Notes: generated from the sequence alone by a model not told the origin. Positions 1 to 5,903 are shown, counted from the first letter of the stretch. The stretch: 8,307 nucleotides of DNA from JBBQBQ01 sp038317685 (GCA_038317685.1 JBBQBQ010000157.1:1-8307), one strand, 5' to 3'. Program-made: numbers and translations.

Positions 1-635
1 GAGAGAAAGGTTCCCGCGGGGGTGGTTTCCTGGTGAAGAAGATGGTAATGACCGGTGATCACGAAGTCACAGCCGTCAGTGAAGTGCGCGGAAGCGTGGC
101 GTCTAAGATCTTCCAGGGGGAGGTGCCGAACGATGGCCGACTGGCTTCCCCGGGAACGTCGGGCCAGCCAGCGGTAGACCGACCAGGTCCAATCAGGGTG
201 GACGATCCGGGACAGGGTACGCACCAACCCGCTACGCAGTAGCCGCCGCAACCGGAGGTAACCGCGGTCTCGCGGGTTGACCAGGTCGCCGTGGCCGAGG
301 TAGACTTTGCGGCCGTCGATCTGGACGGTGGCGCCGTCCGGGAAGACCCGGCAGCCGAGGGTTTCAGTGAAATACGGTCCCATGTTGAAGTCGTGATTCC
401 CCTCGATGAAGACCATCTCCGTTCCTGCCTCCCTAAGCCGTCGCAGCGACTCCAGCAGGGGGATATGCGGGGTATAGACGACGCGGCGGAATCCGATCCA
501 GAAATCGAAGATGTCACCGAGAAGGTAAAGGGTGCGCACCTGGCCGCGCTGCTCTTCAAGAAAGGCAAGCAGGCGCTGGTAGGGAAGGTCGGCAGGGTCG
601 CGCAGATGCGCGTCGGCGAGGAAGAGATCCTTCAT
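1..635 (-). CDS. Metallophosphoesterase, probable UDP-2,3-diacylglucosamine diphosphatase (LpxH-like), C-terminus off the window
   Basis: Likely cleaves the pyrophosphate of UDP-2,3-diacylglucosamine to give lipid X in lipid A synthesis, at the cytoplasmic face of the inner membrane. 211 residues are visible; family members have about 230-260, so the tail lies beyond position 1. Calcineurin-like metal-binding motifs appear in the right order: DAH (D8, H10), GDIFDFW (D41, D44), GNHD (N80, H81), GHGD (H115) and GHYH (H196, H198). The GDxFDxW form and the basic insert between GHGD and GHYH, rich in Arg and Trp (about residues 122-165), favour LpxH over generic phosphoesterases. The enterobacterial enzymes have GNRD where this one has GNHD, so substrate assignment is tentative. 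The ATG at 635-633 is fixed on both sides: an in-frame TGA lies two codons upstream and DAH begins only seven residues in. No Shine-Dalgarno is present. It is transcribed divergently from the Gate-domain pair. Confidence 0.8.
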   Translation of the reverse strand, partial: MKDLFLADAHLRDPADLPYQRLLAFLEEQRGQVRTLYLLGDIFDFWIGFRRVVYTPHIPLLESLRRLREAGTEMVFIEGNHDFNMGPYFTETLGCRVFPDGATVQIDGRKVYLGHGDLVNPRDRGYLRLRRLLRSGLVRTLSRIVHPDWTWSVYRWLARRSRGSQSAIVRHLPLEDLRRHASAHFTDGCDFVITGHYHLLHQETTPAGTFL

Positions 636-643
636 GACCGGTC

Positions 644-672
644 ACTATAGAGAGCAGGGGCGGTGATGTCAA
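644..672 (-). promoter_or_regulatory. Near-consensus sigma-70 promoter of the LpxH-like gene
   Basis: Read on the minus strand, TTGACA (672-667, 6 of 6 matches) is followed by a 17-base spacer and TATAGT (649-644, 5 of 6 matches). The expected transcription start, about seven bases downstream, is near 637, one or two bases from the ATG at 635. The message should therefore be leaderless or almost so, which agrees with the absence of a ribosome binding site. Confidence 0.8.
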
Positions 673-694
673 GGTTGGGTGTTTTGAGCTTAAA

Positions 695-710
695 GCCGGC
701 TGCCGCCGGC
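695..710. other. Short GC-rich inverted repeat in the divergent intergenic region
   Basis: Two copies of GCCGGC flank TGCC and could form a 6-bp stem with a 4-base loop. It lies between the minus-strand promoter and the plus-strand start at 739. No T-tract follows, so it is not a terminator. It could be an operator or a 5'-leader hairpin of the Gate-domain operon, or chance in GC-rich DNA. I could not find a convincing plus-strand promoter in 636-738. Confidence 0.3.
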
Positions 711-738
711 GATTCACCACTTTCCAGGGATCAATCTT

Positions 739-1206
739 ATGAGTGAAATTGTTGCTGAACCGGCCTCCGTTCCTCCCCTGGCGGATCGGATAGTGACCGG
801 ACTGCGCCTGGGGATGGGGACCTCCTGGAAGCTGATCCGATTCGTTGTTCCGCTCTATATCCTCGTCGACCTCCTCAAAGGGACGCAGATTATCAACCTG
901 GTCGGACGGCTTTTCGCACCGTTGATGGGACTTTTCGGCCTCCCCGGGGAGGCCGCATTCGCATTTATTGCAGCCTTCCTTCTCAACCTCTATGCGGCGA
1001 TCGCGGTCATGGCCCCCCTCCATCTGACCCCCTGGCAGGTGACCCAGTGCGGGCTGATGATGGGGCTCGCTCATAACCTTCTACTGGAAGGTGGGGTTCT
1101 CGGCAGCACCGGTGCCCGCGGCGGCCTGCTGACAGTCTGCCGGCTCCTGATCGCAGGAGTAACCGGCCTGGCGCTGGAGTTCGTCCACCGGTTACTGGTG
1201 GCCTGA
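739..1206 (+). CDS. Nucleoside-recognition (Gate) domain membrane protein, first of a pair
   Basis: A 155-residue integral membrane protein with a short polar N-terminus (residues 1-28) and hydrophobic segments at roughly 32-52, 72-92, 102-122 and 128-148. It resembles half-size members of the nucleoside-recognition/Gate family, which also includes the sporulation proteins SpmA/SpmB and the core of FeoB; the substrate of such stand-alone proteins is not known. The motif AHNLLLEGGV (111-120), with H112 and E117 inside a membrane helix, matches a similar His/Glu motif in the next gene. Both proteins also share K-L-x3-V-V-P-L and a P-L-M triplet with no gap between them, so they are diverged copies and probably work as a heteromer. 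An AGGGA at 726-730, eight bases before the ATG, supports the start. The stop overlaps the next ATG as TGATG. Product class is fairly sure, function unknown. Confidence 0.8.
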   Translation: MSEIVAEPASVPPLADRIVTGLRLGMGTSWKLIRFVVPLYILVDLLKGTQIINLVGRLFAPLMGLFGLPGEAAFAFIAAFLLNLYAAIAVMAPLHLTPWQVTQCGLMMGLAHNLLLEGGVLGSTGARGGLLTVCRLLIAGVTGLALEFVHRLLVA

Positions 1207-1658
1207 TGGAACTCTTGATGACCGCCCTTTGGGGCGCCGGGCAGCTTGCGCTCAAGCTGGTTCTGATAGTCGTTCCGCTGGTGACCCTTTTCGAGGTGTT
1301 ACGCTACCTGCCGGTCTTTCGCCGGGCCGGGACCGCCGTCGATCCTCTGATGCGCGGTTTGGGCCTGTCCCGCCATGCCGCCGTGCCGCTCTTCACAGGG
1401 ATCTTCCTCGGCATCGCTTACGGAGCCGGGATCATTATCCGGGTCGCCCAGCAAAAGGCTCTGCCACGTCGGGAACTTTTTTTGATGGGGCTGTTTCTGG
1501 CTACTTGCCACGCCGTGGTGGAGGATACCCTGATTTTTGTCGTCATCGGTGGCAACGGTTGGATCATGCTCGGCTTGCGTCTGGTCCTTGCCGTCGGTCT
1601 GACTGCCCTTCTGGCCCGGTTCTGGCAGTGGGAACCGAAGCCGGCGGGTAAGGACTGA
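1206..1658 (+). CDS. Nucleoside-recognition (Gate) domain membrane protein, second of a pair
   Basis: A 150-residue membrane protein with hydrophobic segments at about 15-35, 58-80, 91-113 and 117-138 and a short charged C-terminus. K17-L-x3-V-V-P-L (17-25) and P47-L-M (47-49) line up with residues 31-39 and 61-63 of the preceding protein at a constant offset of 14. Its CHAVVEDTL motif (101-109; H102, E106, D107) corresponds to the His/Glu motif there. Relative to its partner the helix linker is more basic (QQKALPRRE, 82-90). The ATG overlaps the upstream TGA by one base and no separate promoter is visible, which points to coupled translation and equal amounts of the two proteins. The likely role is a membrane transport or channel component. 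Substrate is unknown; the domain name should not be read as proof of nucleoside transport. Confidence 0.8.
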   Translation: MELLMTALWGAGQLALKLVLIVVPLVTLFEVLRYLPVFRRAGTAVDPLMRGLGLSRHAAVPLFTGIFLGIAYGAGIIIRVAQQKALPRRELFLMGLFLATCHAVVEDTLIFVVIGGNGWIMLGLRLVLAVGLTALLARFWQWEPKPAGKD

Positions 1659-1701
1659 ACGATCGGTGGTATCCTCCCCGCCAAGACCGGAGCAACGGGA
1701 C

Positions 1702-1730
1702 TTGGCAGAAATTGCCGCGGAGGTTACACT
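1702..1730 (+). promoter_or_regulatory. Probable sigma-70 promoter of the tautomerase gene
   Basis: TTGGCA (1702-1707, 5 of 6 matches) is followed by a 17-base spacer and TACACT (1725-1730, 4 of 6). The transcription start would be near 1737, giving a leader of about 31 bases. The -35 box is the right arm of the inverted repeat GCCAAG (1680-1685)/CTTGGC (1701-1706), which could be an operator or the remains of a weak hairpin after the Gate-domain operon. Confidence 0.45.
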
Positions 1731-1757
1731 GGTGAGGAACACATCTCATTGCGGCAA
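1712..1757 (+). promoter_or_regulatory. Inverted repeat whose right arm covers the tautomerase ribosome binding site
   Basis: TTGCCGC (1712-1718) is the exact reverse complement of GCGGCAA (1751-1757), with 32 bases between them. The right arm shares its last two bases with the AAGGAG ribosome binding site (1756-1761). In a transcript reading through from the Gate-domain genes the pairing could hinder initiation. In a transcript starting near 1737 the left arm is missing and the site would be free. This is a structural inference only. Confidence 0.25.
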
Positions 1758-1767
1758 GGAGACGAGT

Positions 1768-1986
1768 ATGCCCTTTGTCAATGTCAAAATCACCAGCGGT
1801 GCGACCCGCGAACAGAAAGCTCAACTGATCTCCGGCATCACCGATCTGCTGGTGCGAGTCCTCGACAAAAATCCCGCCACAACCCATGTTGTCATTGAGG
1901 AGGTTCCCCCGGAGAATTGGGGAGTGCGGGGGCTGTCGGTGGCCGAATTGCGCGCCGCCGGTACGCCTGGGGTGTCGAAGGGGTGA
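1768..1986 (+). CDS. 4-oxalocrotonate tautomerase-family protein
   Basis: A 72-residue cytoplasmic tautomerase-superfamily subunit; such proteins assemble as hexamers and use the N-terminal proline, exposed after Met removal, as the general base. The start is set by this rule (MPFVNVKI) and by AAGGAG at 1756-1761, six bases upstream; the open frame extends back to 1666 but an N-terminal extension would destroy the active site. The beta-alpha-beta pattern is clear: strand 2-8, helix about 14-31, strand 39-46. Classical 4-OT uses Arg11 and Arg39 of the mature chain; here those positions appear to be Ala and His, and the Phe50 position is Trp (W51 with Met counted). This resembles the Helicobacter HP0924-like subgroup rather than the xylene-pathway enzymes. 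No aromatic-degradation genes are nearby, so the physiological substrate is unknown. Confidence 0.85.
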   Translation: MPFVNVKITSGATREQKAQLISGITDLLVRVLDKNPATTHVVIEEVPPENWGVRGLSVAELRAAGTPGVSKG

Positions 1987-1997
1987 AGAATGGGTCT

Positions 1998-2015
1998 GTG
2001 CAAGACGGGTGCAAG
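1998..2015 (+). repeat. Two 7-bp direct repeats with 11-bp period upstream of the TPR-copA promoter
   Basis: GTGCAAG occurs at 1998-2004 and again at 2009-2015, separated by ACGG. The 11-bp period puts both copies on one face of the helix. The second copy occupies the -35 region of the promoter at 2029-2037. Seven-base direct repeats four bases apart, in place of a -35 box, are the typical layout of sites for OmpR/PhoB-type response regulators. The regulator is not identified. Confidence 0.45.
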
Positions 2016-2028
2016 CAGTACGGAACTC

Positions 2029-2037
2029 TGCTATAGT
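2029..2037 (+). promoter_or_regulatory. Extended -10 promoter for the TPR-copA pair
   Basis: TGC followed by TATAGT (2032-2037) gives an extended -10 element with 5 of 6 matches in the hexamer. The base stretch 17 bases upstream (GTGCAA, 2009-2014) matches the -35 consensus at only three positions, as expected for an extended -10 or activator-dependent promoter. The predicted start is near 2044, leaving a leader of about 50 bases. Confidence 0.6.
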
Positions 2038-2049
2038 GTCCAGCCCGTT

Positions 2050-2070
2050 GCCGGACGCGATGCGTCCGGC
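2050..2070 (+). other. Perfect 9-bp hairpin at the 5' end of the TPR-copA leader
   Basis: GCCGGACGC (2050-2058) and GCGTCCGGC (2062-2070) are exact complements around a GAT loop. With transcription starting near 2044 the hairpin begins about six bases from the 5' end and stops 14 bases before the GGAG ribosome binding site at 2085-2088. No T-run follows, so it is unlikely to be a terminator. A 5'-terminal stem of this kind often protects mRNA from decay. Confidence 0.55.
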
Positions 2071-2093
2071 TGATACCCGCGCCCGGAGAGAGC

Positions 2094-3347
2094 ATGGACG
2101 AAGATTTTGAAGAATACCTGGATGAAGAAGACGATGAGGAGCGGCTCGAATTGGCCCAGACTGCTCTCGACCGGGGCGACGATGTCACCGCCCTGGACCT
2201 GATTGAGGAATATCTCGAAGCCAACCCCCTCGATATCGAGGCTCTGAACCTTTGTGCCGTCGCAGCCGCGAATCTCGGCGATGATCCGAAGGCCCTCGCC
2301 CTGTATCAGAATGCCCTGCGTCTCGACCCCAAGAATGGTGCGATTCATCACAATTACGGGGTTCTGCTGGAGCGGGTCGGCGAACTTGAGTTGGCTGTCA
2401 CCCATTTTCAACGGTCCCTGCAGTTGCAGCCCGATTTTCCTGAAGCGTACATCAATCTGGGCAATACCTTCGACGAACTCGGCCGTACCGAAGAAGCCCT
2501 CCAGATGTACGATGAGGCGCTGCGGCGCCTCCCCGACACGCCTGATGCCTTCTACAACCAGGGCTATGCCCTGAACCGCCTGGGTCGTTTCGGAGAAGCG
2601 GTCATTAGTTTCGAGAAGGCGTTGGCGCACAACCCGGCTGACGCCGCCAGTCTCAACGGCCTCGGCTACGCCAAGGCCGGGCTCGGTCTCGACCGGGAGG
2701 CGGTGAAGATTTACCACCGTGCCATCGCCCGGGAATCCGAAATTGCCACCTACTACTATAATTGCGGGCTGTCGCTGGCCCGACTGGGGGAAGAAGCCGC
2801 GGCCCTGGAGAGTTATCGGCGAGCCCTGGAACTCGATCCGGAATTCTTCGAGGCCTGGATTGAGCAGGCCAACGTACTCGGAGACGGGGGCCGCTTTGAA
2901 GAGGGTTTCCAGGTTCTGCAAGAGGCCGAAAAACTCGAACCGGATAGTGCTGAAATTCCCTTCTACCGGGCTATCCTGCTGGAAAAACAGGGACTCCTCG
3001 AAGCCTCACTGGTGGAAATCGAGGAAAGCCTGCGCCGTGATCCGGAATCAATCTACACTCTCAACAACAAGGGGAACCTGCTGATGGATCTGGGGCATCT
3101 GGAGGAGGCCTTGGCCTGCTTCGACGCCATCCTCGCCCGGACCAGTGGTTACCCTCTCGCCCATTACAACCGCGCCTGTGTTCTGGCCCGCCTTGGCAAG
3201 GTTCGGGAGACGGTTCGGGAACTATCCCTTGCCGCCGCCGAAGAACCCCAGTTTCTCGAGGACGCCCTGGCTGATCCCGATTTTGAAAAAATTCGCCGGA
3301 CCTCTTCCTTCCGGCGCCTGTTGGGAGCCAAAAAAGCCTTGCCATGA
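2094..3347 (+). CDS. TPR-repeat protein, 11 tandem tetratricopeptide repeats
   Basis: A 417-residue cytoplasmic protein without signal peptide or membrane segment. After a very acidic N-terminus (residues 1-17) comes a degenerate repeat (14-47), then ten repeats in strict 34-residue register starting at 48, 82, 116, 150, 184, 218, 252, 286, 320 and 354. Typical TPR positions are visible in each: a Gly or Ala at position 8, Gly near 15, Ala at 20 and Pro near 32 in most. The tail (388-410, with DPDFEKIRR and a C-terminal FRRLL) is of a kind seen at the end of other TPR proteins. Such arrays fold into a superhelical scaffold that binds partner proteins or peptides; no enzyme domain is present. 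GGAG at 2085-2088, five bases before the ATG, supports the start. Its stop overlaps the start of copA (ATGA), so the two are co-translated; a role in assembly or control of the ATPase is a guess from context only. Confidence 0.9.
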   Translation: MDEDFEEYLDEEDDEERLELAQTALDRGDDVTALDLIEEYLEANPLDIEALNLCAVAAANLGDDPKALALYQNALRLDPKNGAIHHNYGVLLERVGELELAVTHFQRSLQLQPDFPEAYINLGNTFDELGRTEEALQMYDEALRRLPDTPDAFYNQGYALNRLGRFGEAVISFEKALAHNPADAASLNGLGYAKAGLGLDREAVKIYHRAIARESEIATYYYNCGLSLARLGEEAAALESYRRALELDPEFFEAWIEQANVLGDGGRFEEGFQVLQEAEKLEPDSAEIPFYRAILLEKQGLLEASLVEIEESLRRDPESIYTLNNKGNLLMDLGHLEEALACFDAILARTSGYPLAHYNRACVLARLGKVRETVRELSLAAAEEPQFLEDALADPDFEKIRRTSSFRRLLGAKKALP

Positions 3348-5788
3348 TGCCCTCAACTTCTCCCGCCGTCCGTTTGATCCTGCCGGTTCCCGGCATGAAA
3401 TGCGGCAAATGCGTCGCGCGGGTCACGGCGACCCTGGAGGGGGTCGACGGAGTTACTGAAGCGAGGGTTTCCCTTGCAAAGAAACACGCGGAGGTCTGCT
3501 TTGATCCGGGGCGAACCGGGCCTGCGGAAATGGCGGCGGCCCTGACGGTTGCAGGGTTCGAAGTTTCAGATCAACCTGACCAGGCAGCACAACGGGTCAT
3601 ACCGGATCAAGCGGGCGAACGCCTGGCCTTCTCCATTGGTGGCATGCATTGCGCGGCCTGTGCCTCGACCATTGAAAAGTCGCTCCAGTCCCTGCCCGGG
3701 ATTGCGCAGGTCCGGGTCAACTTCGCTGCCGAGTCCGGGCAAGTCAGCTTCGACCCGGGACTGATCGACCCCTCTGCGATCTTCGCTGCGGTTGCCGCGG
3801 CTGGCTACCTTCCCCGTGAAACTTCCGATACTGCGGCCGAAGAACGCGTGGCGCAGGGTGAATGGTTCTGGCTCCTCTTCTCTGCGGTGCTGAGTGCGCC
3901 GATCATGCCGCTGATGTGGGTCGAGCCCTTTGGCACCGCCACCGTTTTCGTCATTGCCGGGCTCTCCACCATAGTCCAGTACAGTGCCGGACTGACCTTT
4001 TACCGGGGCGCCTGGTATTCCCTGCGGTCCCGCTCGGCCAACATGGATGTGCTCGTCGCCCTCGGCATCAGCGCCGCCTGGGGCTATTCGGCGCTCGCTC
4101 TGTTGGGTGTGCCCGGTCTGGATGGTCCAGTCTTCTTTGAAACCTCGGCCATGCTTATTACCTTCATCCGTTTCGGCAAATGGCTCGAAGCCCGGGCCAA
4201 GGGGAAGGCCGGTCAGGCGCTCAAGAACCTGCTGCAACTGCAGGCCGACCGTGCTCGCCTCTGGATTGACGGGGTTGAAGAAGAGGTGCCTGCCAGCCAG
4301 GTCAGAGTCGGCGACCGGCTGGTGGTGCGTCCCGGGGAAAAGATTCCGGTCGATGGCCTGGTGGAGGAAGGGGAATCGGCCGTCGACGAGGCCATGGTGA
4401 CCGGGGAGCCGGTGCCGGTCGACAAAGCTCCGGGTGACGTCGTCACCGGCGCGACCATCAACGGCGGCGGCCTGTTGCGGGTGCGGGCAACCCGGGTCGG
4501 CGGTGATACCGTGCTGGCCCAGATCGTGCGGCTGGTCGAAACCGCCCAGGGCGACAAGGCGCCGATTCAGCGGCTGGCCGATGCCGTCTCCAACATCTTC
4601 GTACCGACCGTCGTCGCCCTCGCGGTCGCGACCTTTGCAATCTGGTACCTGGTCGCCGGGAGCAGTTTCCTCTTTGCCTTCAAGGTGGCTATCGCCGTCC
4701 TCGTCATCGCCTGTCCCTGTGCCCTCGGACTGGCGACGCCGACGGCCATTATGGTCGGCACCTCGGTGGGACTCGCCGCCGGCATCCTTTATAAAAGGGC
4801 CTCGGTCCTGGAGCAGATGTCAAAACTCGACGTCCTTCTCCTCGACAAGACCGGCACCCTGACCAAGGGCGAATTCCGGGTTGTCGGGCTGGTGCCGACG
4901 TCAGGAATCGCGGCCGAGGAACTGCTGCGGTTGGCGGCTGCCGCCGAGGGAGCCAGCAACCATCCCCTGGCACGGGCGGTGGTGCAACGAGCGGCCGAAT
5001 TCGGAGTGTTGGTCCCTCCATCGCAAGAAATGGTAGAGATCGGCGGTCACGGCATCCGTTGCCGGGTCGAAGGAGTGACGCTCCTCGCCGGCAATCGCCG
5101 CCTGCTCGAAGGGGAAGGGCTTGATCTCGCGCTCCTCGACCAACCGTTGGCGGCGTTGGCAGGGGAGGGAGCCTCCTTTGTCTATCTTGCTCGACAGGGG
5201 GTCTTGGTCGGCGCCATTGCCTTTGCCGACACCCTCAAGGAAGGGGCCGCCGAAACCGTGGCGGCGTTGCGACGTCTCGGCCTTCGTACCGTTTTGGTCA
5301 CCGGTGATCGAGCCGCTGCCGCCGAGTCGGTGGCCGCAGCGGTCGGAGTCGATGCGGTTGAGTCCGAGGTCCTGCCGGGGGAAAAATTGGCTGTGGTGCG
5401 TCGCTATCAGGAACAGGGGCATCTGGTCGGTATGGTCGGCGACGGTATCAACGATGCCCCGGCTCTGGCCCAGGCCGACATCGGCATCGCCATCGGGAGC
5501 GGAACCGATGTCGTCAAGGAGACCGGAGACATTATTCTGGTGAAAGGGGACGTGCGCGACATCGAGCGCGGCATCCGGCTCGGTCGCCGGACCCTTGCCA
5601 AGATTCGCCAGAACCTTTTCTGGGCGTTTTTCTACAATGTGGTCGGCATCCCCGTCGCCGCCGGTCTCCTCTACCCGGCCTTTGGTCTGGTCCTGCAACC
5701 AGAGTTCGCAGGCCTGGCCATGGCCTTCTCCAGCGTCTCGGTGGTGACCAACAGCCTTCTGCTCAAGGGTTACGCGAAGAAGTTGTGA
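3344..5788 (+). CDS. copA: Cu(I)-exporting P1B-type ATPase with two heavy-metal-binding domains
   Basis: An 814-residue inner-membrane pump that moves Cu(I) out of the cytoplasm at the cost of ATP. Two HMA domains lie at about 10-75 (GMKCGKC; C20, C23) and 93-158 (GMHCAAC; C103, C106). The ATPase core follows: TGEP in the actuator domain (353-356), CPC in the sixth membrane helix (457-459), the phosphorylated Asp in DKTGT (D501), the nucleotide-binding His-Pro (H540, P541), TGD (653-655) and GDGINDAP (699-706). Y764-N765 with P770 and the MxxSS motif (M793, S796, S797) in the last two helices, together with CPC, form the P1B-1 signature that specifies Cu(I)/Ag(I) rather than Zn or Cd. All catalytic residues are intact. 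The start overlaps the TPR stop codon (ATGA); a second ATG directly follows, so Met1 or Met2 may be used. No CopY/CueR-type regulator or CopZ gene is seen nearby. Confidence 0.97.
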   Translation: MMPSTSPAVRLILPVPGMKCGKCVARVTATLEGVDGVTEARVSLAKKHAEVCFDPGRTGPAEMAAALTVAGFEVSDQPDQAAQRVIPDQAGERLAFSIGGMHCAACASTIEKSLQSLPGIAQVRVNFAAESGQVSFDPGLIDPSAIFAAVAAAGYLPRETSDTAAEERVAQGEWFWLLFSAVLSAPIMPLMWVEPFGTATVFVIAGLSTIVQYSAGLTFYRGAWYSLRSRSANMDVLVALGISAAWGYSALALLGVPGLDGPVFFETSAMLITFIRFGKWLEARAKGKAGQALKNLLQLQADRARLWIDGVEEEVPASQVRVGDRLVVRPGEKIPVDGLVEEGESAVDEAMVTGEPVPVDKAPGDVVTGATINGGGLLRVRATRVGGDTVLAQIVRLVETAQGDKAPIQRLADAVSNIFVPTVVALAVATFAIWYLVAGSSFLFAFKVAIAVLVIACPCALGLATPTAIMVGTSVGLAAGILYKRASVLEQMSKLDVLLLDKTGTLTKGEFRVVGLVPTSGIAAEELLRLAAAAEGASNHPLARAVVQRAAEFGVLVPPSQEMVEIGGHGIRCRVEGVTLLAGNRRLLEGEGLDLALLDQPLAALAGEGASFVYLARQGVLVGAIAFADTLKEGAAETVAALRRLGLRTVLVTGDRAAAAESVAAAVGVDAVESEVLPGEKLAVVRRYQEQGHLVGMVGDGINDAPALAQADIGIAIGSGTDVVKETGDIILVKGDVRDIERGIRLGRRTLAKIRQNLFWAFFYNVVGIPVAAGLLYPAFGLVLQPEFAGLAMAFSSVSVVTNSLLLKGYAKKL

Positions 5789-5840
5789 AGCTCGGCTGAA
5801 TTTTATTGAACAATATATAGCCAGGAGGAGTGCAGAATCC

Positions 5841-5903
5841 ATGAAACTCCGGAGTTTGACCGCTTGTTGCCGTCCCGCCCCTAAGGTGGCCCATGCCCGT
5901 TGA
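5841..5903 (+). CDS. Possible 20-residue leader reading frame overlapping the DHH gene start
   Basis: A strong AGGAGGAG (5823-5830) precedes ATG 5841 by about 10 bases, and the frame runs 20 codons to a TGA at 5901-5903, overlapping the first 11 bases of the DHH phosphoesterase gene in another frame. The peptide, starting MKLRSLTACC and ending in a basic stretch, resembles nothing I know. The downstream gene has only a closely spaced AAGGTGG (5883-5889) of its own, so translation of this frame could deliver ribosomes to it. It may equally be a chance frame below a misplaced ribosome site. The rest of 5789-5840 is AT-rich with no clear promoter or terminator. Confidence 0.3.
   Translation: MKLRSLTACCRPAPKVAHAR

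Noticed and set aside
556..1074. 172-codon minus-strand frame across the divergent intergenic region
   Set aside because: It overlaps both the LpxH-like start and the first Gate-domain gene, and the translation is hydrophilic with no recognisable domain.
1666..1767. N-terminal extension of the tautomerase
   Set aside because: No ribosome site supports it and it would bury the catalytic proline; the promoter and AAGGAG at 1756-1761 fit the start at 1768.
2050..2070. Intrinsic terminator after the tautomerase gene
   Set aside because: The stem is strong but no T-run follows, and it lies downstream of the promoter for the next gene, so a leader hairpin fits better.
2031..2921. 296-codon open frame on the minus strand opposite the TPR gene
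   Set aside because: It mirrors the TPR repeats, and its periodic look comes from the repeat structure of the real gene on the other strand.
5789..5822. Terminator or promoter just after copA
   Set aside because: The stretch is AT-rich with short pairings (GGCT/AGCC, TATT/AATA) and a TATATA, but the stems are too weak, no T-tract follows a stem, and no -35 lies at a suitable distance.
4901..5842. 313-codon open frame on the minus strand opposite copA
   Set aside because: It lies antisense to the intact, motif-rich catalytic half of CopA; its product is low-complexity and resembles no family. It is a by-product of GC-rich codon use.
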